A stretch of 40,021 bases of DNA from Ophioceras dolichostomum. Lineage: Eukaryota; Ascomycota; Sordariomycetes; Magnaporthales; Ophioceraceae. The notes under the pieces were generated by a model. That model searched no databases, had not been told where the DNA came from, and saw nothing but the letters and a program-made list of their open reading frames with translations. Positions 32,478 to 40,021 of the stretch are shown in pieces (the stretch's first letter is position 1; each line of letters starts with the position of its first letter). A program made the position numbers and the translations under genes. The stretch covers positions 1-40,021 of the forward strand of contig PYST01000354.1 of assembly GCA_003049485.1 (NCBI GenBank), written 5' to 3'.

Positions 32478-33996
32478 AAGATCATGGGTCGGGTGGACTG
32501 AGGACTGGGCGTGCGTACCTTCTTCTTTCTCTGACTGCGTAAGGCATCGATGGCATGGATGGGGGCTTAGGATGAATGATGATTGATGATGAGGTGAAGC
32601 CGCCAGGAGAAGGATTTTCTTTTTATGATTCCAGCTGTGGAGTACCCAGGTGTTTCAGTTACTACTACTGCCTCTTTTTTCTTCTCTTTGACGTTGACGG
32701 TTCTGGCGGCGGAGTGATGAGGAGGAGGAGTTAGTAAGTCAGCTCAAACAATATAAAGTTCGTCATCTAACCACCCATCAATCACGGGAGCTACCTCGGG
32801 TGCCTATTCGTCACATGAGGTATCCCGGCCCCCTTCACGGCCGTGCAGCTCGAAGTCTGTATCATCAATGCTTTCGCCCTACGCTGTTACCGTCGGCAAG
32901 GGAGTACTTTCTTCCATCTATTGTAAGGCTAAGGCAGTGGTAGGAATGGGGACGGATGGATGTAGAGCCTGCCATGTAATTTCACGTAATGTGTCGTAGT
33001 TTCCATGTTCTGTGCTCGTCGGTGGCTATCGTGTGCTATCCATGGATCCGCATTGTGCCGTACAAGGCGGTCGCCGTCGAAGGCAGTTGCCGTTGCAGAA
33101 AAGACAGATGGACCTCCTCTCCTTCCCCTCCTTCCCCCTCTCTAGGGATCTGGGGGAACGCTAACCTACGTGGAGACCTACACGTCCCGATCGCTTGGTG
33201 TAACGGATAGAGTACCTACCTACCACCTATTTCATTCGTCTATCAACAGAGGAAGCAGATGGGACTTGCTTCATAAACCATCTTGAGCTCTCGGACTCAA
33301 ATTTCCTGACCGGGTATGTTGGTGCTGTGATGTCAGTTCGCTCGCGGACCCCTCACCAGTTGCCTAAGCCTTGGATTCATGGCCCATCACGAACATAAAA
33401 GTGACTGACGAGCCACCAATGACTTCTCATCGCCTCCACTACAATTGGCTAGTAATTCTCGACGGAGGCGTGCCTTCGGTGTATTTCGGCCCAGCAATCA
33501 CGAAATTGGCGGCGCCGCGCTCATAAGGTTGTTTTTCGTTTTTAACGATTGGAGATCCCTCAGAGGTCGTATCGTAATTGGCCTGGGGCATTGGAGCTCC
33601 CGTCCTGCCACTGAAGGAGCACCTCGAGGCGGCATGGTTGCAGGCCCCCAAGCGCCCTCTTCATCCTTCTGAACAGCGCTGTGCACCCACTGATTAACAT
33701 TAGCAAACTGTCGCCAAAAGGCCCAGCAAATCTCTCGCTCGGTCAAGCCTCACTCGGTTAAACCCCAGCTCCGTCCTTTGTTTGGGGCTCGGCCAGCCGC
33801 TAATAAATCCTGGGGTGTCACGGCCACGCCCGACTGGTGTCAGCGGGAGTCACGACGCGATTATGGCCGGATCTGCAGCACACAGTGATGAGTATAAAGG
33901 GCAGGAGGCCAGTCTCCCCTGCTGGTCGGGGGAGAAGGAAAGAGGGTAGAGCATGCCAGAGCAACAGCTGCTACAGCGTCCGACAGCTCGGCGAAA
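32478..33996. other. Spacer before the GH78 gene
   Basis: 3' flank of the Pro/Gln-rich gene and promoter of the rhamnosidase gene. A TATA box is found at 33893. The open frames here show no domain. Confidence 0.55.
33893..33899 (+). promoter_or_regulatory. TATA box of the GH78 gene
   Basis: TATAAAG lies 104 bases upstream of the ATG at 33997. Confidence 0.55.
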
Positions 33997-36879
33997 ATGT
34001 CGGTCGCAATAGCCAGGCTCTCATTCGAGCACCACCGGCTCGCGCTGGGCATCGGCGAAGCCTCACCTCGCATTTCATGGCGCTTCGGCGGTGATGCGCT
34101 GGACTGGGAGCAGACCTCGTACGATCTCGAGGTCCGTCGGGGCCTGGGAGTGGGCGGTACAACGGCGATGACCCCGTACACGGTCAGCTCGTCGGCCTCC
34201 CTGCTGGTGCCGTGGCCAGAAGCGCCCCTGAAATCTCGGGAGCAAGCCCAAGTCCGCGCGAGGGCACACGGCAAGACCGGGCAGGCCTCAACGCCTTGGT
34301 CGGACTGGGTCGCCGTCGAGACCGGCCTCCTGGACAACGAATGGGTCCGTGCCAAACCCATCGGTGCCGCGACGCCGGCTCCTGCCGACAAGCCCAAACG
34401 CCCCGTCTACTTCCGCAAGCAGTTCTCCGTCGAAGGGGCTCCCGCAGGCTCAACTTCAAGTGAAGTTCTCGCGGCCCGGCTTTACATCACAGCTCTGGGT
34501 CTGTACAAGGCCGAGATCAACGGCCGTCGCGTGGGTGACCACGTGCTCGCCCCTGGGTTTCAGTCGTACCATCACCACCACGTGTATGACACCTACGACG
34601 TTACGGCGCTCGTGAGGAGTGGGGACAACGCCATCGGCGTTACCGTCGGCGAGGGTTGGTTCGCAGGGCGGTACATGGACTTCTTCGGCTCACAAAGCAA
34701 CATTTGGGGACAGAATATCGGCGTCCTTGCTCTGCTGACTGTTACACTCGCGAACGGGACAACGGTCGAGATACCAACCGACCTCGACTGGGAGTGCAAC
34801 TCAAAGGGCCCCATCATCACGTCGGAAATCTATGACGGGGAGGTCTACGACTCGAGACTGGAGGCGGAGATCGAGGGCTGGTCCTCTGCGTCTTTTGCCA
34901 AGGCAGGCCGGTGGCCAGCTGTGAGGGAGCTGCCCGCGCCAAAGGGACGGCTGGTGCCTCCAGACGGGCCGCCCGTCCGGAAGATTGAGCAGCGACTCCC
35001 AGAGCGTGTTTTCCAGTCGCCTTCTGGCAAGACCCTCGTTGACTTTGGACAGAACCTGGTCGGCGGGGTCAGATTGACGGTCAGCGGGCCAAGCGGCACC
35101 ACCATCACGCTGCGTCACGCCGAGGTGCTTGACAACGGCGAGCTGGGAACACGCCCGCTACGCTCTGCCCTCCAACGCGACAAGGTCACTCTGCACGGCG
35201 ACGGGCTGCAGACGTGGGAGCCTCACTTCACTTTCCACGGCTTCCGCTACGTCCAGGTGGACGGATGGCCCGAGTCGTCAACCACAACCCTGGGACCGGG
35301 CAGCATCCGCGCCATAGTAGTGCACAGCGACATGGAGGCGACCGGCTCCTTCAAGTGCTCGCACGAGCTGCTCAGCAAGTTCCACGAAAACGTGCGCTGG
35401 TCGATGAAGGGTAACTTCTTGTCCATCCCGACGGACTGCCCGCAGCGGGACGAGCGGGCCGGCTGGACGGGAGACGCACATGCCTTCGGGCCGACGTCTA
35501 ACTTCCTCTACGACGCGTCCGGGTTCTGGCGCGGCTGGCACCGCGACGTCTGGAGCGAGATGCAGAAGGACGGCGGAATGGTGCCGCCGGTCGTCGTCCC
35601 TACCGTCCCGTTCGACGGCGCCGTGGGGAACATGCCCCGGACCTCGGCCGCCGTGTGGGGCGACGTCGCGGTGGCCGGCCCCTACAACCTCTGGATGGCC
35701 TACGGAGACCCGGTCATGCTGGAGGAGCAGCTCCCGCAGGCGGCGAACTTGCTCAAGACCGGTGTCGACCGCAGCGACTCGTCCGGCCCGTTGTGGTCCC
35801 GCACCTCGTTCCAGTACGGCGACTGGCTCGACCCGCTTGCGCCGTCCGGCAGCCCTGGCTTGGCCACCACGCACCGCCACCTCGTCGCCGATGCCTACCT
35901 GGTCGGCATGTACGGCCTCCTCGCCCGCATGGCGTCCGCACTAGGCCGCACCGCCGACGAGCAAGCCGCCCTGGAGACCCGGGCCGAGACCCTCGCCGCC
36001 TTCCGCTCCGCCTGGATGACGACGACCGCCGACGACAGCAGCACCGGTGACTACAACAGCACTACTACCACGGCCATGAAGGACCACACCCAGACCGCCT
36101 ACGCCCTAGCGCTGCACTTCGCGCTCTACGCCGACGAGGCCGAGCGCGCCCAAATGGCGTCCTCACTCGTCTCCATCGTGCGCGCGAACAACCACAGCGT
36201 CGGCACCGGCTTCGCAGGCACGCCGGCGCTCGCCCCCACGCTCCAATCTGTCGGCGCGACGGCCGACTTCTACGCCATGCTGCTGAAGACGACCTGCCCG
36301 TCGTGGCTGTACGGCGTCGTGATGGGCGGCACGACGACGTGGGAGCGCTGGGACAGTCTGCTGCCCGACGGCAGCATCAACCCGGGCGAGATGACGTCGT
36401 TCAACCACTACGCCTTCGGGTCCGTGGCCGACTGGATCCACCGCACGGTCGGCGGGTTGGCGCCGCTGGAGCCGGGCTGGAAGAAGATCAGGATCGAGCC
36501 GATACCCGGTGGTGACATCACCAGCGCTGAGACGACGTATGTGAGCGGGTATGGACGGGTGAGCGCGCGCTGGAGGGTCGATGAGGCCTCGGGAAACTTC
36601 AGTCTCGTGCTGGACGTGCCGCCTAACACGCGCGCGGTGGTCAAGCTGCCTGGGTCGGAGGCCGCGACGGAGGTTGGGTCTGGCCGGCACGAGTTCCCTC
36701 CGCCGCCTGCTGGTCGGGCTGGCGTTGACGGTGGTAAGTACAATAACGGCAACGGCACCAGCACCAACTCCGGGGCGGGTGGTTTTAGCGGTGGTGCTGG
36801 AGACTTGCCCTCGCCACTCCGGATGGCCGCGGCTGTGGCTGGTGCGATTGGTGGAGTAAATTACGTAGGTAGCTTCTAG
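33997..36879 (+). CDS. Alpha-L-rhamnosidase, family GH78, intracellular type
   Basis: Hydrolyses terminal alpha-L-rhamnose from flavonoid glycosides, pectin fragments or similar compounds. Single exon, 960 residues, within the usual GH78 range. The N-terminal part (SFEHHRLALGIGEASPRISWRF) is the typical fibronectin-like start; beta-sandwich domains follow (FRKQFSV, LYITALGLYKAEINGRRVG). The (alpha/alpha)6 catalytic domain contains PTDCPQRDERAGWTGDA with E486 as likely general acid and D480/D493 as sugar-binding acids, and TTTWERWDS with E783 as likely base. SFNHYAFGSVADW is also conserved. No signal peptide is present, so the enzyme probably works inside the cell on imported rhamnosides. The C-terminal ~55 residues are an odd Gly/Asn/Ser-rich stretch ending in a mildly hydrophobic tail. 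Confidence 0.93.
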   Translation: MSVAIARLSFEHHRLALGIGEASPRISWRFGGDALDWEQTSYDLEVRRGLGVGGTTAMTPYTVSSSASLLVPWPEAPLKSREQAQVRARAHGKTGQASTPWSDWVAVETGLLDNEWVRAKPIGAATPAPADKPKRPVYFRKQFSVEGAPAGSTSSEVLAARLYITALGLYKAEINGRRVGDHVLAPGFQSYHHHHVYDTYDVTALVRSGDNAIGVTVGEGWFAGRYMDFFGSQSNIWGQNIGVLALLTVTLANGTTVEIPTDLDWECNSKGPIITSEIYDGEVYDSRLEAEIEGWSSASFAKAGRWPAVRELPAPKGRLVPPDGPPVRKIEQRLPERVFQSPSGKTLVDFGQNLVGGVRLTVSGPSGTTITLRHAEVLDNGELGTRPLRSALQRDKVTLHGDGLQTWEPHFTFHGFRYVQVDGWPESSTTTLGPGSIRAIVVHSDMEATGSFKCSHELLSKFHENVRWSMKGNFLSIPTDCPQRDERAGWTGDAHAFGPTSNFLYDASGFWRGWHRDVWSEMQKDGGMVPPVVVPTVPFDGAVGNMPRTSAAVWGDVAVAGPYNLWMAYGDPVMLEEQLPQAANLLKTGVDRSDSSGPLWSRTSFQYGDWLDPLAPSGSPGLATTHRHLVADAYLVGMYGLLARMASALGRTADEQAALETRAETLAAFRSAWMTTTADDSSTGDYNSTTTTAMKDHTQTAYALALHFALYADEAERAQMASSLVSIVRANNHSVGTGFAGTPALAPTLQSVGATADFYAMLLKTTCPSWLYGVVMGGTTTWERWDSLLPDGSINPGEMTSFNHYAFGSVADWIHRTVGGLAPLEPGWKKIRIEPIPGGDITSAETTYVSGYGRVSARWRVDEASGNFSLVLDVPPNTRAVVKLPGSEAATEVGSGRHEFPPPPAGRAGVDGGKYNNGNGTSTNSGAGGFSGGAGDLPSPLRMAAAVAGAIGGVNYVGSF

Positions 36880-37698
36880 GTAGGAAAGAAAGGATCAAGT
36901 AAGGAAATTTGTATTGTATTATCGAACTGATGATGTGATGGATCTGAGCGGGTCAGGGGCAGGTCGGGATCAGGTTCATGATCAGGGCTGATTTAGGTAC
37001 TTTATACTAATTACTTATCTCTCTTTTGAAGCACCTCATCTGCATACCGAGTTGACGTTCTTTCTTTGGTGTGAGATATACGAGCCTCCATTGCTCGCCA
37101 TGGATGGCTTTGATGAGTGCACGCCTTAATGCACGCCCTTGGAGAAACATGCGGAGTCATGCCTCGGGCTTCTTTATTGTGGGCTCTGGTGCATAGTATA
37201 TATAATTACTGATGTTTCCTACAGGCTGGTCACAAAACTGGCACACCGGAAAAGAGACCTTTTTGAAGAATACACGATCCTTTTAATTTCTATCTTTTTT
37301 CAGTTCAAAGCGGAGAAGGCGTCATCGAGTCTGAGTGCGGAGCGGGAAGTCGTTTCCTATCTCTTCGCGCCGCTCGGTCCGATCCACAATTTAGCTTCCA
37401 CCTCAAAGATACCTAGGTAGCCGGAGCCGACAGAAGCCGCCCCGCCGTGTTTCCGACATCCGCCCCGAGCGCCCCCTTTTTGCACTCTCTTCCCACCCAC
37501 TGCGGCTGCCCTTGATCACCTCCTTTTGGCTGCCTCTGCAATTAAACTAGTCGAGTTCCACCGGCTTCAAGGATATATAAATTGTTCAAAGGTGTTCATC
37601 CGCCCGTGCCCCCAGCTTGGATTCTTCGGGTTCGAAACTGCTGGACCTAAATAGCCAAGCTTCGGAAAGGACGAGGACAGGACGGACATACACGCAAG
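36880..37698. other. Spacer between GH78 and pyruvate decarboxylase
   Basis: 3' flank of GH78 and promoter of the decarboxylase gene. The 93-codon frame at 37139-37420 has no domain and lies in the promoter region, so I leave it out. A TATA element is at 37574. Confidence 0.55.
37574..37581 (+). promoter_or_regulatory. TATA box of the pyruvate decarboxylase gene
   Basis: TATATAAA lies about 120 bases upstream of the ATG at 37699, the best TATA match in the window by sequence and distance. Confidence 0.6.
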
Positions 37699-39480
37699 AT
37701 GGCTTCGTCCTCCTCTTCCACCCCGTCCACCATCAAGCTCGCCGAGTACCTCTTCTGCCGTCTCCGCCAGCTGGGCGTGGACGCCATCCACGGCGTCCCC
37801 GGCGACTTCAACCTGACGCTGCTGGACTACATCGAACCATCCGGGCTGCTGTGGGTGGGCAACGCGCAGGAGCTGGGGGCTGGGTACGCTGCGGATGGGT
37901 ATTCGCGCACCAAAGGCATCGGCTCGCTGATAAGTACCTTCGGCGTAGGCGAGCTGTCGGCCATCAACGCGATAGCGGGCGCCTATTCCGAGCGCGCTGC
38001 GGTGGTGCACATCGTCGGCATCCCGCCCCGGCCTATGCAGGACTCGCGCGTCCTCGTGCATCACACCTTCGCTGATGGTGAGTTCGGCCGGTTCGCGCGC
38101 ATGCACGCCCCCGTCACTGTTGCGCAGGCCCGGCTGTGGGACCCTCGTCTTGCGCCGAGCCAGATCGACGAGGTTCTTCGCCAGTGCGTCGTCCAGTCTA
38201 GACCCGTGTACGTCGAGGTACCAGTCGATATGGTCTCGGCGCCGGTCTCCAGCGCCGGGCTCAGCCTGCCGATCGAGAAGTTTCCCGGCCTGGACGACGA
38301 GTCCCGCAACCCGGCAGCAGACGCCGTCTTAGAGCGCATCGTCAGCAGGATCCACGAGGCGAAGCAGCCCCTGATCTTCGTCGACGGCGAGACCAGACCG
38401 ATGGGCGTCGTCGAGGAGGTGCAGGCTCTCGCCACGAAGACCCGCTGGCCGACATGGACCACGCCGTTCGGAAAGGGGTTGTTGGACGAGACGCAGCCGA
38501 ACTTCCACGGGGTCTACAGTGGCAGATTCGACACGCCCACGGTCCAGGCGTTCTTCAAGGATGCTGACCTGGTGCTTTGCTTCGGCGCGCACTTCAGCAC
38601 GACCAACAGCTCCGCCTCGTCAGGAATTCCCCCCGTCGCGGCCACCATCTCCGTCTCCGACACGATAGTCAAGATCGGCGCCCAGGAAATCTTCCGCGAC
38701 GTCCCCGCGAAGTACCTCGCCACGCGCCTCCTCTCCCTGGTCGACCCGTCCAAGCTCTCGAGGAGGTACGCCGACGACTACCCGCCAGACCTGCCTCGCG
38801 ACGAGGCCCTCACCTTCTTAGCGGTGCCCGCAGACAGCCGCGACCAGCCCCTGACCCAGGAATTGCTCTGGCGCATCCTCGCAAGCTTCCTCCGCCCGGG
38901 CGACATCGTCATGGGCGAGACCGGGACGGCGGGAAACGGCGTCCGCGAGATGGCGCTTCCTCGACACTGCCGGTTTTTTGCGCCCGTGACCTGGCTGTCC
39001 ATCGGCTACATGCTGCCCGCGGCACAGGGCGCCGCTCTCGCCCTCCGCGAACTATCAGCCGCCGCCTCTGCTTCTTCTTCTTCTATACCCAAGAGCTCCC
39101 GCACCCTCCTCTTCGTCGGCGACGGCTCCTTCCAAATGACGGCCCAAGAGCTCGGCACCATCATTAGACACGACCTCGACGTGGTCGTGTTCCTAATCAA
39201 CAACGCGGGCTACACCATCGAGCGGTGCATCCACGGCCGGAAGCAGAGGTACAACGACGTCGCGTCGTGGCGGTACCTCCTCGCCCCCAAGTTCTTCGGC
39301 GCCAGAGAGGATACGTACACGGCTTCGGCGAGGACATGGGCTGAGCTTGAAGCGGTTCTGGGGGACGAGAGGCTCACTGATGGGAAGGGGTTGAGGATGG
39401 TGGAGATAGTGCTTGATCCGGAGGATGCGCCGAGGGGTTTGTTGAGGCATTTGCTTGAGGCGCAGAAGTTGAGGGAGTGA
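37699..39480 (+). CDS. Pyruvate decarboxylase-like ThDP enzyme
   Basis: Thiamine-diphosphate enzyme that turns pyruvate (or a related 2-keto acid) into an aldehyde and CO2 in the cytosol. Single exon, 593 residues, close to the usual length. E58 in NAQELGAGYAADGYSR is the ThDP-activating Glu; H121-H122 in HHTFADGEF match the active-site His pair; the ThDP/Mg motif runs from GDGS at 474-477 to NN at 501-502, followed by GYTIE with E508. The HHT segment differs from the HHTLGNGDF form known in yeast PDC, and the middle domain is divergent, so this may be a side paralogue. Phenylpyruvate or indolepyruvate is a possible substrate. It lies 820 bases downstream of the GH78 gene in the same direction; no functional link is shown. 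Confidence 0.9.
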   Translation: MASSSSSTPSTIKLAEYLFCRLRQLGVDAIHGVPGDFNLTLLDYIEPSGLLWVGNAQELGAGYAADGYSRTKGIGSLISTFGVGELSAINAIAGAYSERAAVVHIVGIPPRPMQDSRVLVHHTFADGEFGRFARMHAPVTVAQARLWDPRLAPSQIDEVLRQCVVQSRPVYVEVPVDMVSAPVSSAGLSLPIEKFPGLDDESRNPAADAVLERIVSRIHEAKQPLIFVDGETRPMGVVEEVQALATKTRWPTWTTPFGKGLLDETQPNFHGVYSGRFDTPTVQAFFKDADLVLCFGAHFSTTNSSASSGIPPVAATISVSDTIVKIGAQEIFRDVPAKYLATRLLSLVDPSKLSRRYADDYPPDLPRDEALTFLAVPADSRDQPLTQELLWRILASFLRPGDIVMGETGTAGNGVREMALPRHCRFFAPVTWLSIGYMLPAAQGAALALRELSAAASASSSSIPKSSRTLLFVGDGSFQMTAQELGTIIRHDLDVVVFLINNAGYTIERCIHGRKQRYNDVASWRYLLAPKFFGAREDTYTASARTWAELEAVLGDERLTDGKGLRMVEIVLDPEDAPRGLLRHLLEAQKLRE

Positions 39481-40021
39481 GTGATGTGATGTGTACGGTG
39501 TAGATAGGGAGGGGTTTGTAGATATGGTGGCTAGAAAGAGGATGAGAAATGCGGCGAATTATTACTACCTACCTACCTAACTGAACACAAATTAAGAATA
39601 ATAGATCCCAGATCCTCACAGCTACACCAACCAACTAAGATGGGAAAGCTTACCTTCTTATTTTTCATAACCCTCGATTCCTATCCGTCCTGGCTGCTTT
39701 TGGGCTCGAGCTACGCCAGGGCCTGCGATGTAATGTATTGTAATGTGTTTTGTATTGTACCTGGCACCGCGTTGTCCGCCGCGCACGGTATACTACCGTG
39801 TAAAGCACACGCGAATGGGTCGGGAATACATACAAAGGACAATACATTACATTACAGGCTCTAAGCTATGCTAGGGCTTACAATATAAGATATTGTAATA
39901 TATATGCTCGGTCGCAATAAAGGCAAACACAGGAGCCCATTGACATCCCCCCCAAAACACACCTATTTCCTTAACAAACACCAATTTGAACACCCAATCG
40001 CCCTCCTGGGGCCTCGCCGGC
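39481..40021. other. 3' flank of the decarboxylase gene, repeat-bearing
   Basis: The stretch contains CCTA-type short repeats near 39565-39580 and the repeat cluster below. The 74-codon frame at 39640-39864 runs through that cluster and is not supported as a gene. Confidence 0.6.
39705..39905. repeat. Cluster of direct and inverted repeat copies with RIP-like differences
   Basis: Copy A (39705-39750) and copy C (39860-39905) are direct repeats 155 bases apart. In the best 40 bases, 30 match, and nine of the ten differences are C-to-T or G-to-A with the A/T form in copy C. Copy B (39839-39859) is inverted and matches 39721-39741 at 19 of 21 positions. A palindrome (CACGGTA-TAC-TACCGTG, 39784-39800) sits at the centre between arms A and B, and copy C contains a 9-base stem with a 3-base loop at 39878-39898. 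The cluster looks like a remnant of a small inverted-repeat element or of nested repeats. No target-site duplication is clear. Confidence 0.65.

Noticed and set aside
39640..39864. Open frame of 74 codons after the decarboxylase gene
   Set aside because: It crosses the repeat cluster and its C-terminal half is encoded by repeat sequence only.

Overview
The window reads as nuclear DNA of a filamentous ascomycete, most likely a Sordariomycete. The reasons are short introns of about 80-150 bases with GTRAGT-like donors and CTRAY-like branch sites, long pyrimidine-rich leaders, single-exon long genes, and a gene set typical of such fungi (AA9 monooxygenase, LysM protein, short tyrosinase, GH78, Ral2-like kelch/BTB protein). 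Thirteen gene loci are supported: twelve intact genes and one broken one. No tRNA, rRNA, CRISPR array or intact transposon was seen.

Left part (1-13.2 kb). SLX1 (structure-specific nuclease subunit) lies on the minus strand and is followed by a gene-sparse stretch rich in secreted products: a short tyrosinase/catechol oxidase, a two-LysM secreted protein, a small four-cysteine secreted protein and an AA9 lytic polysaccharide monooxygenase. Between the tyrosinase and the LysM gene lies a decayed CYP52-like P450 with in-frame stops and a changed haem-loop residue. Upstream of the AA9 gene a pair of oppositely oriented GGCTAAA sites sits next to a 10-bp triplicate.

Middle (13.2-32.5 kb). These are core cell functions: a 1064-residue kelch/BTB protein with a long leader region, a 1-Cys peroxiredoxin, a peroxisomally tagged FAT1-type acyl-CoA synthetase, the GPI transamidase subunit GPI17/PIG-S, and a Pro/Gln-rich protein that I cannot name. 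FAT1 and GPI17 diverge from a 2-kb spacer.

Right part (33-40 kb). An intron-less intracellular GH78 alpha-L-rhamnosidase and an intron-less divergent pyruvate decarboxylase lie in the same direction. The right edge holds a small cluster of direct and inverted repeats whose copies differ almost only by C-to-T and G-to-A changes, the pattern left by repeat-induced point mutation (RIP).

I found no clear new multi-gene system. The best leads are the RIP-like scars (P450 and right-edge repeats), the hairpin that contains the branch site of the last tyrosinase intron, the AA9 promoter element cluster, and the X-Pro dipeptide before the catalytic His of the AA9 enzyme. Exon borders were read by eye from splice consensus and protein continuity; none was checked against transcripts.
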